The position numbers and the translations under genes were made by a program. From Calamus simplicifolius (taxonomy: Eukaryota > Streptophyta > Magnoliopsida > Arecales > Arecaceae), in assembly GCA_900491605.1 (NCBI GenBank), contig UESW01003831.1, positions 497,124 through 561,123 on the forward strand: a DNA stretch of 64,000 nt. The letters run 5' to 3'. The notes below the pieces were generated by a model. That model made no database searches. It was given only the letters and a program-made list of their open reading frames with translations, and was not told the DNA's origin. Of this stretch, positions 34,000 through 45,575 are shown in pieces; positions within the stretch are counted from its first letter, which is position 1; every line of letters starts with the position of its first letter.

Positions 34000-34660
34000 C
34001 ACCCTCGGGCTGGCCTCGAAACCTCCACGGTGGTTCAAGACCTATGGTTCCAGCGACCTCGAGTCACCCCTCGGGCCGGCCGCGAAACCCCCGAGGCAGT
34101 TTTGGAGGAGCTCAGCAGCATCACGGCTAATGGGACATCACTCGGTCTGGCTAGCATATGCCCCCGAGTCGGTTCAAGTCCCTAACAGTCCGTACCCGCT
34201 TGAGTCACCTCCCGAACGAGCACACAAACACCTGAGGCAGTTCTGAAGGAGCTTGGTGGCATCACGGCTAACGGGACACCACTCGGTCTGGCTAGCATAC
34301 GCCTCCGAGTCGATTCAAGTTCCTAACAGCCCCGTACCTGCTCGAGTCAGCTCCCGAACCAGTACACAAACACCCGAGGCGGTTCCGAAGGAGCTCGGCG
34401 GCATCGCGGCTAACGGGACACCACTCGGTCTGGCTAGCATATGCCCATGAGTCAGTTTAAGTCCATAACAGCCCATACCCGCTCGAGTCACCTTCTGAAC
34501 CAGCACACAAACACTCGAGGTGGTTCCGAAGGAGCTCGGCGGCATCGCGGCTAACGGGACACCACTCGGTCTGGCTAGCATACGCCCCCCAAGTCGGTTC
34601 AAGTCCCTAATAGCCCGTACCTGCTCGAGTCACCTTCCGAACCAGCACACAAACACTCGA
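34000..34660 (+). repeat. G2 internal array 1: period about 141 bp
   Basis: The marker TCRCGGCTAAYGGGACA recurs at 34121, 34262, 34404 and 34545, a spacing of 141-142 bp. Other shared words are CACTCGGTCTGGCTAGCAT and GAACCAGCACACAAACAC. About 4.5 units are present, diverged by a few percent. Confidence 0.88.
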
Positions 34661-35330
34661 GGCAATTTTATTTCAGCCCTCATGGCTCTATTTCTGTTTC
34701 GGCAATTTTATCTCAGCCTCAGCGGCATCATTGCAGCTTCCACGGCTCTATTTTTGCTTCGGCAATTTTATCTCAGCCTCGATGGCATCATTGCAGCCTC
34801 CATAGCTCTATTTCTACTTCGGCAATTTTATCTCAGCCTCAGCGGCATCATTGCAGCCTCCACGGCTCTATTTCTACTTCGGTAATTTTATCTCAGCCTC
34901 ACCGGCATCATTGCAGCTTCCACGGCTCTAGTTCTGCTTCGACAATTCTATCTCAGCCTCAGCGGCATCATTGCAGCCTCCATGGCTCTATTTCTACTTC
35001 GTCAATTTTATCTCAGCCTCAACGACATTATTACAGCCTCAATAGCTTTATCTCAGCCTCAGTGGCATTATTGCAGCCTCCACGGCTCTATTTCTGCTTT
35101 GGCAATTCTATCTCAGCCTCAGCGGCATTATTGCAGCCTCTACAGCTCTATTTCTGCTTCGGCAATTTTATCTCAGCCTCAACGGCATTATTGCAGCCTC
35201 AACAGCTTTATCTCAGCCTCATGGCATCATTGCAGCCTCCATAGCTCTATTTCTGCTTCAGCAATTTTATCTCTGCCTCAGCCGCATTATTGCGGCCTCA
35301 ATGACTTTATCTTTGCCTCAGTGGCTGATT
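34661..35330 (+). repeat. G2 internal array 2: 60-bp period
   Basis: Units of TTTTATCTCAGCCTCAGCGG, CATCATTGCAGC, then a CACGGCTCTATTTCTGCTTC stretch repeat every 60 bp from about 34681 to 35040, then with shorter deleted units to about 35325. Because 60 is a multiple of 3, one frame stays open for many units; this is a by-product of the period. Confidence 0.9.
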
Positions 35331-35476
35331 GATGAGCATACCCCCAGAAATTGGTGTACGCTGCTTTGAGTGGCGGGCATAAGGTAATTAATTTACCTCC
35401 AAAATTTCTTAAAGTTCTACACTCCTTTCGCTTAGCTGATGCGCAGCACACAAGCTCAAGAAGTGTAGGGGGCATT

Positions 35477-37472
35477 TGATGGGGCCAGTTGACCTCATGG
35501 GCAATAAAGGCAACAATTTTTAGATGACATCCTCTCAAGATAACGATTTGCAGACAATTTTCTTAGGCGGCCGCGGTGGCCTTCCTGGATGGCTTATTTC
35601 TTAGGCGGCATCACTGTTCTACTCGGTTTTCTTTTCGAAGGGCACGATGGGCATTAAGCATTTCCTCTACGGCATTGCTCCGTCATGACGAAGAAAGAGA
35701 ACAAAAAGGAAAAAGGGGGCCATGTTACATGCGTGGGTTCATCCAAGGGTCTTCAAGTCAAAAGGGCTGGAGCATTTAATGGTGCAGAAACGGTCAAATG
35801 ACTTGACCAGAGCGTCACGGGCGCGTAATGCAAGGAGAGGAGAAGTTCGAGTCGGCCCTGCCTCGGCACTCCCTTAACCCTCTCATCTCAGCATCCTCCG
35901 TCCTGCCTCTTCCAAGACGGCCCCGCCTCGGCACATTTAATGGCCTTTTCCAAGTTAGCCTCGGCATGGTCTTCTTCCAAGTTAGCCCGTCTCGGCACAT
36001 TTAATGGCCTCTTCCAAGTCGGCCCCGCCTCGGCATCGTCCCGTCTCGGCCTCTTTCAAGTCGGCCCCGCCTCGGCATATTTAATGGCAGCATCGTTTCG
36101 TCCCGGCCTCTTCCAAGTTGGCCTGCCTCGGCACATTTAATGGCCTCTTCCAAGTCGGCCATGCCTCGACACATTTAATGGCCTCTTTCAAGTCGGCCCC
36201 GACACTCAAGCCCCGCCTCAATCAAGTCCCCCGCCTTGGCACTCAAGCCCCGTCTCATTCAAGTCGGCCCGCCTTGGCACTCTAGCTCCGCTTCCACAGC
36301 CTCTTTCGCACCAAGGCATTTATGGCCTCATAAAGGCCATGTGCATTCACATCCTTTAAGGCATTTAATGCTTTATTTCCTTCTATACATTAAGGCATTT
36401 ATGGCCTGGCGTCATGAAGCCAAGACGAGGGGTTCTTAACGACAGCCTTCTTCTGCTCTCATCCAAGTCGGCCTCACCTCGGCATCATTCAAGCTGGCCT
36501 CGCCCCGGCATCATTCAAGTCGGCCTCGTCTCATCCCGTTTCGCCGCTCCCGCTCGGCCTCCACCATGTTATATCTTTTGCACCAAGACATTTATGGCCT
36601 CATAAAGGCCACGTGCATCCACATGCTCTAAGGCACTTATTGCCTTATTCTCTTCCTTTATTAAAAAGTCCTCAATGGCCTCCAGCTGGCCTCGGCTCGG
36701 TGCCCCAGCTTGGCCATGGACATCTCGCCTCGGCCATGAACAGTGCTCGGCCTCGTTATGACAGTGCCATGCAAGCACTCTATAATCAACGCTCTACAAG
36801 GGACAACTGGCTTCAACTCCCAACTCTTCCATCCCACGGATGTATGGCTCGTGTTGGTGATGAGACTCCACTACCTTTTATCTCTTTTCCCTTCAGCGGT
36901 CAAATCAAGTGGCCATCCACTCTGACGAAACTTGACCCACTAACCAGCTGTAGCCACCCACTTGATGGGATTTAACCTGCATCCCTGACATGCCAAAGGA
37001 GGGAGCAAGCCCTGCCATCACCTTAAATGCTCTTACAAGTGGCAGCACCCCAAGGCACCCCAAGCCTTACAGACATAAGCTCTATCACTTCACCCATCAA
37101 AGTCATCATTATGAGGCCTCAACCACTTAAATCGAACAGACTCTAAGTGTCTATAAAATGGGTAAGAGGGACCCCCGACCAGGTAACTCTGGTAACCACA
37201 AAAGAACGCACTCATAACACTCCTAAACGCTCATTCTTGCTCACAGAGAGCTCTTCTCTGAGCCTCTCTCTCTTTCCCTTTTGAGCTTCCTCAAGCTCAC
37301 AGCTGTTGCCCATAGCTCTGACTTGAGCGTCGGAGGGTCCCCACCGGAATCTCTAGCCCCTGGTACTTTTTGTAGGCTCCCAGACACGAGAAGCTCGCCA
37401 GAAGATCTCGGGCTCGCTGGAAAAGGCGATCGGACGCTCGCGGACGTTCGAGGGGGTGATCTGGCAGCATTA
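35477..37472 (+). repeat. G2 3' LTR
   Basis: Starts TGATGGGGCC after the polypurine tract GTGTAGGGGGCATT and ends GGCAGCATTA. TATA box TATAAAAT is at 37152-37159 and the motif ACTTGAGCGTCGGAGGGTC at 37321-37339. It differs from the 5' LTR by many substitutions and by gains and losses of the short U3 repeats (35850-36290). Confidence 0.85.
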
Positions 37473-38483
37473 GAAACATATATAACCAAACAAAAAAATC
37501 GATTATTTGAGCACAGAAGAAGGGCTCGTGGAAAGTCCACAAGATTATTAAAAGTTAGTTGCAAATATATATCTATATTTCTTTATATTCTTGTATGTGC
37601 AAATACATGTGCATCATGAACATAAAGATTCATATAGCAACGCCCAAGCACAGTACAAAGATTATTTGTTATCATTGTAGATTTAAAATATGAAAAACTA
37701 ACTTTCTTTTCATATTGATCTTTCCAAAACTTAATAATAATAGGAGTTCATAACATTGAATCATTTTCCATTATTTTTTTAAAAAAAATCAAATTTCTCC
37801 TTTTCAAAGCTTGACTATTAAGTGAGCCTTATTAAGTTGGTGTTTATCCCTCACTTAATTCATCCCTAATTAGCAAACTCCCTGTTCTATGCTATTCATC
37901 TTGGTTTATCGAGGTATTGAGATTTTGATCTGGATGCAATCTCTATTTAAAATAAAGGTTGAGCATTATTAATTTATCACAAAATCAAGGCACCAAATAT
38001 GCAACTTGTGTGATGGCTTTGCACTAAGAAATTAATAAATAGAGGCTTTAAAAGCTGAGATCAATTGGGCATTCATGAGATCACCAAGGAACCAACCATA
38101 TATGGCGCGGAGGCAACATGACTTTTACTGATGCAATTGCCGTTTGTTCTCATTAATCTTTGAAGATACGAATTTACAACGCGAACACAATTCTTAATTC
38201 ATCTGCAATTTATTTTTTCTTATTTGATCATGGTTCCCTAATTAAGATTTAAGATATCCAACATAAATGTTGAAATATGAGTTTTACTTAAGGCATCCAT
38301 CCATTAATCGTTTTTCTTGCAGCGATCAGGTGAAGAAATTCTTAAGCTTAAGTTCCTTTCAAATTGCTCTTATCCTTCATGGGTGCTTGTACCCCGAGAG
38401 GCGTGGTCAAACGAGACGGAGAAAGAATTATTGTTATGATATAGAAACAACATATAATTTAATAAGACAGCCATTACGCCAAT
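37473..38483. other. Intergenic DNA upstream of the tRNA
   Basis: AT-rich; no gene, element end or long repeat was recognised. Confidence 0.45.
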
Positions 38484-38556
38484 GGGGATGTAGCTCAGAT
38501 GGTAGAGCGCTCGCTTAGCATGCGAGAGGTACGGGGATCGATACCCCGCATCTCCA
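38484..38556 (+). tRNA. tRNA-Ala (AGC)
   Basis: A 73-base cloverleaf. Acceptor stem GGGGATG (38484-38490) pairs with CATCTCC (38549-38555), with one G-U pair and discriminator A at 38556. The D arm is TAGCTCAGATGGTAGAGC; the anticodon stem-loop GCTCGC/GCGAG closes a loop TTAGCAT with anticodon AGC; the T arm is CGGGG/CCCCG. There is no intron. T-rich runs follow from about 38572 and could end polymerase III transcription. The sequence matches the ordinary plant tRNA-Ala(AGC), and nothing disabling is seen. Confidence 0.96.
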
Positions 38557-38939
38557 TTTGTCTTCAGCCTTTTACCTTTTTTTATTAATTTACTTTTAAA
38601 AGTGTTTTGATTCTTTCTTCTAAAAGTGGGACAGAAAAAAAAAAAAAAGAGGATTAAGTTAATGGGATAACTTATGGTTTCACCAAGTTTGGGCTGACAT
38701 TTTTTTTATTATTTACTCTCAAAATTTATACCTTTGGCTTTTTTTTTTTGTTTTGCATTTTCAGAAATACAATCACATAATCAAGACAAATAATATTTTA
38801 TGTCATTGTTTTCGTTTTTTTCAAGAATCATATTCATTATCTCTAGAAATTTGAAAGTAAGACATTTCCTTTTTTTATATTTATAAAAAATAAGGAACTC
38901 ATATTTTAACTATTATAAACTTCATCTTGATAATTATTA

Positions 38940-40380
38940 TCATTAATCATCAAAATTACCATTATTGGTTGCCATCACAATCGTTACTATATCATCATTA
39001 GCACCTACCATAACCACTATTGCTACCGTAATAGCTACTGTGATGCTACCATTATTATCATTGTCATCTCTTATATAATCAACAATTCCACCACACTATC
39101 ACTACTTTCTTTAGCTATTCTTGTCATCACTAGAGTCATCAAGCTATCATTATCATCATCATCACTTCCAATGTATTACTAGAACCATGTCATAATTATT
39201 ATTGGTGCCATTATGCTACCACCATTGTCCATCTCTAGTATAGCGGGAGTATTCTAACTATTGTATCACTACATCCATTATTATTGTTGCTTATAACAGA
39301 ACTAGATGGTTGAGTGCTGCTTGCTTAGCATGTAGGGTCCGCTAATTGATACCTTGCATCTTAAACACTCATAATTCTTTTTTTTTGCTTTTTTAAATTA
39401 CTTTTAGGCCTCCCATCGTTTTCTTTTACTAATTCTCCAAAGTTATACTTTTTAAAAAATAAAATGCTAGCTAGGATTGATTTTTTTTTGTTTTCTATTC
39501 TAAAAAATAAGATCACATAAATGAAGACTAAATTTTGTTTTTATTTTAAAATTTAAAGAATCATATCATTATTTTTAGATATTTGAAAGTAATAAACATT
39601 TACTTTCAATATTTATAAAAGCAAAAAAAATTATATCATTAACAACTTTAAATATTACCTTTAATTTTTTGTCATCATCTCTACTGTCATCATAATCATT
39701 ACCATCATTGATCGCCACCGCCATCATCATCATCTCTACTTTCACCATATCATCATTACAATTATCATTACTTCCATCATATCGTTGATGTCCTATCATA
39801 ACTATTATTATTATATCTATGCTATCACCACCATTATTGATACCTCCATCCTATATAGAGTTTCAAGTTTCATTGCATTACTAGCACTCTCACCACTATC
39901 ATTATTGCCATCGACTTGCTACACTTTAGTCACTATCATATTGCTTTTGCTATATTGTTAGTACCCTTCTCACCACCGCTACCATTGCCATCTTTGCAAC
40001 CTTTGCTATATTGCTAATACTATAAACAATACCTTGTAACCATCATCAATATTGCCTTTATATATCGCCACTATAACCATCATCACTTTCACCATATCAT
40101 TAGCATAACTATTGTTACTATTGGTACAATATTATCACCATCATCACTACTTTCATCACATAGCTAAGACTTGTACCACTACCATTGCCACCATCGTCTT
40201 TACTATGTAACCTCTATTATCATTATCTTTGCTTCATTGCTGGTGCCCCTTTCTCTATTACAACTACTACTATCCACAACACTATGTTATCTGCTACTGC
40301 TCCCACTATCAATTATGTGTGCTACCTTCATTGCCACTAATATCAGCTCAACTATATTATCATATATAATTGATTATTTC
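38940..40380. repeat. G-poor, ATC/ACC-rich low-complexity region
   Basis: The plus strand is built largely from ATC, ACC, ATT and CACCA words (such as CATCATCATC and CCACCATTATTG) with very few G bases over about 1.4 kb. It looks like decayed trinucleotide repeat. Minus-strand open stretches (for example 39575-39799, rich in D, N and M) are by-products of composition. Confidence 0.75.
39291..39365 (+). pseudogene. Decayed copy of tRNA-Ala
   Basis: The segment keeps AGATGGTTGAG, CTTGCTTAGCATG (anticodon arm) and TTGATACC with TTGCATCTT in the same order and spacing as the intact tRNA at 38484, but the acceptor and T stems no longer pair. Flanking T-rich, then A-rich, then ATC-rich sequence also matches in order, so this is a segmental duplicate rather than a lone tRNA relic. 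Confidence 0.75.
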
Positions 40381-41241
40381 AAACTTATTTTTATTTTAAA
40401 ATTTAAAAATATATTTTAATTATTTTTAAAATTAATAATGATGTCAAAATTATCTTTATTTATTTTACTAAAAAAAGGGGGAAAAGAAATAGGATAAAAT
40501 AATTGGGTAGTTTGTGGTTGTGTGTGTTTTTTTTTAAATCCCAAAGTGAATTATCTATTCTGGCCCCCAACTTCGCATCTTTTTAATTTACTATCAAAAA
40601 GCTAAAAAAGGCTTCAACTTTTTAAAAAATAAAACAGAGATTAAATTAATTAGATAGCTCGTGGCTTCTAGCCCGCCAATCTTAGAAGCGATCTGGGCCA
40701 ACGACGTTGAGCTTAACGCTGACATCTAACGGCTCGCCAGTTGCCATGTGGTTTCCTTTTAGAATCAAGGGGGCAATTATTTATGTAATTATTTAAAGGG
40801 TTCCATCAATCAGGGGCCATGGTTGAGAGCACAGTGGATCTTAGGGGACCGTTAATGTCGTTTTCTGAGGCTTAATTGTTCTTAAACATCTAGAGTCATT
40901 AAAGAACTTCTAAGCAAAGCATGGAGTCAAAACTACCGTTCAGGACGGTCGACATCTTGTCCCGGCCCTTTTGAACCTTTCTAAGTTGGAGAGAGAGAGA
41001 GAATGTTTGCATTCTATATGTTATTAAGTTGGGAGTTGGAGCGCTGTACTCTTCCAATAACTGAGATAAAGCATTCTTTCAATTTAAGCTAAAAAATTCT
41101 AATTCTAGATGTTTTCAATTAAAACAAGATTTGTTATGGTGGTTTTGTTTGTTCAAGTTGTTGTTCATCAAATAACAAGTTATTTTTCTTACCTAAAGTA
41201 ACGAATTGTTTTTTCTATTAATTTGGTGTTCAGTGTAAAAT
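40381..41241. other. Intergenic DNA
   Basis: AT-rich. A stretch at about 40570-40665 (CGCATCTTTTTAATTTAC and an A-rich run followed by GAGATTAA) resembles the sequence following the tRNA and may be a third, more decayed duplicate. A short (GA)n is at about 40990. Confidence 0.4.
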
Positions 41242-41603
41242 ACTATTGATGACGCCAAGACACCCTCCTCGAGCGTCGGGGACGACGGACGTCTCTCTCC
41301 TCGAGGTCCTGCAAGAAGTCTCCTGGGATCGGCGACCCCGGTGGGGACCCTCCGACGATCAAGTTAGCTGCTTGGGCTCAGACAAAGAACCGCTCCAGCG
41401 AAGGGGAGCTGAGGCGGTTAGGGTTTTTGCTGAGAGGAAGAAAGCTCAAAAAACCAGAGTTCGGATCCACTTACAGCGTGAATATGCCTCTTTTATACCT
41501 GTCCGAATACCGTGACTTGCAGCTTTGAAAGATCTCTGTTGCATCGTCCCCGATGGATATGACTGGGCTCCATTGCCAGAGGCAGCGAGTCGTACTCTCT
41601 AGT

Positions 41604-41800
41604 AAGGCATGGTGGCGCACAAAGGCATGCAACGCGCCAAACATCGTTATGAGGCATGACCCTCCGTACTGGGGCACAATCACAGGAGGACTAGGTGATA
41701 TGCTGCGATAAGGCATGGTCATGCACAGGGGCATGCAACACGCCAAACATCGTTATGAGGCATGGCCCTCCGTACTGGGGCACAATCACAGGAGTACCGA
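41604..41800. repeat. 106-bp tandem duplication in solo LTR G3
   Basis: AAGGCATGGT, GGCATGCAAC, GCCAAACATCGTTATGAGGC and CCGTACTGGGGCACAATCAC occur in the same order starting at 41604 and at 41710. Confidence 0.85.
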
Positions 41801-41919
41801 ATGGTACTACGGCCAGGCACAGCCATGTGCTGAAAATCATGTGTGAGCATCGTGCATCCTGATAGTTGCCGTTTTCCTCAGTAGTTGAGTAGCGTGTTAG
41901 CGATGCACCCCGAGGGTAA

Positions 41920-42475
41920 GAAGTGATGGCTCCACCTCCGACCCCGGGGGTGCCGGGGGTGGGGGAATGACGATGCACCCGGGGTTAAGGAATGATGGCC
42001 CCACCTCCGACCCCGAGGGGTGCCGGGGGTGGGGGAATGACGACGCACCCAGGAGGTTAAGAAATGATGGCCCCCACCTCCGACCCCGAGGGTGCCGGGG
42101 GTGGGGAAATGACGATGCGCCCCGGGGCCGGTAGGGGCCCCGGGGTTAAGAAATGATGGCCCCCACCTCCGACCCCGAGGGGGTGCCGGGGTGGGGAAAT
42201 GACGATGCACCCCGGGGCCGGTAGGGGCCCCGGGGTTAAGAAATGATGGCCCCTACCCCCCGACCCCGAGGGGGTACCGGGGGTGGGGAGAATGACGATC
42301 GCCCCGGGGCCGGTAGGGGCCCCGGGGTTAAGAAATGATGGCCCCACCTCCGACCCCGAGGGGTGCCGGGGGTGGAAATGACGATGCACCCCGGGGCCGG
42401 TAGGGGCCCGGGGTTAAGAAATGATGGCCCCTACCCCCCGACCCCGAGGGGTACCGGAGGTGGGGGGAATGACTG
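41920..42475. repeat. GC-rich minisatellite in solo LTR G3
   Basis: Seven degenerate units of 67-92 bp, marked by AAATGATGGCCCC, TCCGACCCCGAGGGG, TGCCGGGGGTGGGG and CCGGGGCCGGTAGGGGCCCC. Long C and G runs give strong strand asymmetry and quadruplex potential. Confidence 0.85.
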
Positions 42476-43124
42476 TGACTGCCGTTACCTTTTCTGACGA
42501 CGTTGGGATCAGTCATATCAACTATTATTCTAAATAGACATGCAGTAAAAAATGTTAAATAAAGTATACATGTAGTACACAATTGAGGAGCCCAGCCAAA
42601 AATCAATTATACTGATATTTGTATTGATACAAAAGGTAAGTAAAAGAGTCTACTTTCCACCAAAAAAAATCATGTCCTATTTATCTATGCTAAGATGCAC
42701 CATGAACAATGATATGTGCTGATATTGCCATTACAAATAGCTGCCACGAAAGGCAATGACATATAACTAAAATCTCAAAGTATAGTTAGTTCACCAGAAC
42801 GAGATTAATAACTATGCTACGTTGTTACATTTGTTCAAAACCAGCACAACCAGGGTAACAACACTCGTCTGTGATGACTTTTGCTCCAGTGAGTGAGTGA
42901 GTGAGAATATGGATGAGCCAAAGTCCAAGCCTTTGGGCCCGCCCCCAAGGGTCCAGGAATTTTATGGTAGAACGTGGAAGATCTAAGGAAAGGGTACGAG
43001 GAGTCCAATTGAGTAGTAGTAGTGAGTCAAGGGGAGCTCCACGACCAGAAGATTTCAAAGCTTAAATTATTCCATTTTATATGTAGTTGGTTGGTACAAG
43101 GGAGTTTATAAAGAAGGGCACGGC

Positions 43125-43146
43125 GGGGGGGGGGGGGGGGGGGGGG
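43125..43146. repeat. Homopolymer run of 22 G
   Basis: An uninterrupted run of G, preceded by GGC and followed by AACTATT. It may be real quadruplex-forming DNA or an assembly/sequencing artefact. Confidence 0.85.
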
Positions 43147-45424
43147 AACTATTAAATATAGGCGGCTTGTTGCCATGAATTATGATTCATTAAGAAGTAC
43201 AGAAAACAGGCCAACCAATTCTCCAATCATTCCACATAGAAGATTCAAGTCAATCCACTCTCAGAAAGCGTGCAGTTCCAGTGGTCAGGGAACTTGGGCG
43301 TCTAAGTTTGAATATCTTGTCCTTGGAAAAGTCTAGGGAACAAGCCGACGGTTGGTGGTTATTGTCAGGTATGGCTACCTAAATCTACCAAAGCTGCCTT
43401 TTGTTTCAATTAATTACAAGATCTTTTGCCATTCAAGTTTATGAAAGTCAATGATTCCATTCATGTGGGAGCCACGGCCGCTGACTTTTGTTCAAAAGAG
43501 AGCCGGTTTCCCCGGCCTAACTTGGATTCATTTTAAGAGTGCGTTGGTCACTTTAATAAAATGTGGGTATGTGTGTCTTCTCACTGACTGATCCATGATT
43601 ATAACATGGCTGTATAACTTTAGCGTGGAACCTCAAGGGCATCTTCACCTCTATCACTCACAGCTTAAATCATAAACCAAACGAATATGTATTCCATTAT
43701 TCTTAAAAATAAAATTATCTTTTATATTTATCAGAAGACAAATAAGTTCTCTATAATACCTCTCTCTAAGTTTCCAAACTAGACTTTACATCAAAATCTT
43801 AATATTCTGTAAAAGATATAATAAATATGATATGAGCTTATAGCTAAGCAGTAATCAATACGCATATAGATGGATATATAATAAATATTTATCATAATGA
43901 AGTAATATATAAAAAAATTATATTATATACATCAAATATAAGAAAGATTGTTAATAGTTTTATCTTTGCTATTCATAGCATTAGACCAAGTTACCTTGAT
44001 GCTACATTCTATATTATCACACTAGTAAACTCTAATGGTACATATTAGCATCACCATACTAATATTCTATACATATGCTCAAATTGGTTCTCATACTAGT
44101 GCTATATATTATAAATATAGTCTAACCATTGCTTTATGCTAAAATTGGCTCTACATTAATGCTTATTTAGCGAACACCATAGGCCCTATCACTTGTACAT
44201 CGTATCTAAGCTAAGATGGATTATAATTGGTGCTATGTATTATGGGTCAATATTTGCCAAGTATCAAAAACTTAGTGTAGCCATCATTCTAAGCTAAAAT
44301 GGGTTACACATTAATGCTCATCTAGCCATCATTATAGACCCTAGCATTAGTGCCACATCATCACATTACTATGATTAATCCATACTTTTCTCTCAAATCC
44401 AATCCATCACATCTTTTAATATTTTAATATACAAAAAAATTTAAATCCACAACATCAATATTGTCAAAACTTTGCTATCATAATATAGGATGCTTATATC
44501 TCTACATAATCCAAAATTATGCTGCAATATCTTAAACCTTAGTCATATTATGCATAGTCAAAATATTCTAATAAAATAATAAATATGAAATTATGATCCA
44601 TGCTGTCAAAAGTATATGCAAGAAAATCATTCACAACACATAAAGGTATATCATAAGATTTTTTGCCCATCTCATAAGGATATATGTAAAGATTTATAAT
44701 TTAACTCATTAACCCACGAAATCCATATGTTCATGGTCTACTAATAATTACCTCAAAATGGATATTGATGTGCAGTGTCTATGCTATCACTCTTGCTTGC
44801 TCAAGGATAGGTGATCACCTACAATGATTAACCTAGGTTTACCATTTATTATTCAATAAATCTTAATTTAGGTAGATCAATCAACTAAAATAATCTTGGA
44901 ACTAAAATTAAATAAAATCAGATAAGAATAAAAAATTAAGGTTAGATCTGGACCCCTTCTAGATTAATTAGGAAAGGACAAGCCAATTCGGTCAATCTGA
45001 TCAATTTAGATGAATCGGCCTAACTTAGACCAAAATTTCTAGACCCATTTCAGATTAATTAAGTCATGCCTTAGGCTGTTAAATGATGCAACGGGTGCGG
45101 TTATATTCCAAATTGCATGCGGCCTAAATAAACAACAATGGCTCCCCCCTCTCTCTTCTTCCTAATAGTAATGGCCAATGGAGGTGAAAGTTGTAATCTC
45201 TTGCTGCCATTACTACATAATTTTGGTTTCCACTGCGAACTGAATTCTTCTCCAAACATTGCCACCGATGCATATAGCACCTACTGAAAATGTGAATCAG
45301 ATCATAGTGATCCTCCTTTAAAGAAAAAAACACCCACCCAAAATAACAAATCTCAATATGCCTTGCAAATTAAGCCTAACAGATTAATGAATAGGTGGGC
45401 GGCTTTCCCGTCTTTTGTACAAAA

Positions 45425-45575
45425 GGGCGGCGGAGCCGTAAAGAAATGAGAGGGGCAAAGGTCTTTGTACATCATGCATGGTGCAACTGTAGAAGGATAG
45501 AGACGGCGGCGCTGTTGCAAAGGAATGAGAGGGGCAAAGGTCTTTGTATGTTATGCACGGTGTGACTGTGCATGA
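45425..45575. repeat. 79-bp tandem duplication
   Basis: Both copies contain AATGAGAGGGGCAAAGGTCT followed by TTGTA and a TATGCACGG or CATGCATGG variant; the copies start 79 bp apart (AATGAG at 45445 and 45524). Confidence 0.8.

Larger units (their letters stand above)
31187..37472 (+). mobile_element. G2: large non-autonomous gypsy-type LTR element (LARD-like)
   Basis: Two similar LTRs of about 1.95-2.0 kb (31187-33146 and 35477-37472) flank a 2.3-kb internal region with a primer-site-like start and a polypurine tract (35462-35476), but no recognisable protease, RT, RNase H or integrase. This is the layout of a large retrotransposon derivative that depends on another element's proteins. The left LTR edge is altered: the right LTR starts TGATGGGGCC, whereas the left reads TATATGGAAAG before homology begins. 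A clean target duplication was not found, although CATATAT occurs near both ends. Confidence 0.8.
41247..42520 (-). mobile_element. Solo LTR G3 (gypsy-type), TSD ACTAT
   Basis: On the minus strand it starts TGATATGACTGATCCC (42520) and ends GGCGTCATCA (41247). ACTAT flanks both sides (41242-41246 and 42521-42525). TATA box TATAAAAG is on the minus strand at 41490-41497. The minus-strand motif ACTTGATCGTCGGAGGGTC at 41346-41364 matches the motif of the other gypsy-type LTRs except at one base. It is 1,274 bp with no internal region. Confidence 0.87.

Noticed and set aside
34315..34602. Repetitive minus-strand protein in G2
   Set aside because: It follows the 141-bp tandem array, whose period is a multiple of 3; no domain is seen.
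31182..37483. CATATAT as a confirmed target duplication of G2
   Set aside because: It would force LTR ends that are not TG..CA and do not match between the two LTRs, so it is listed only as a possibility.
39575..39799. Aspartate/asparagine/methionine-rich minus-strand frame
   Set aside because: Direct result of ATC-rich low-complexity DNA.
41878..42606. Proline/histidine/glycine-rich minus-strand frames
   Set aside because: Translations of the GC-rich minisatellite in the solo LTR; several frames are open at once.
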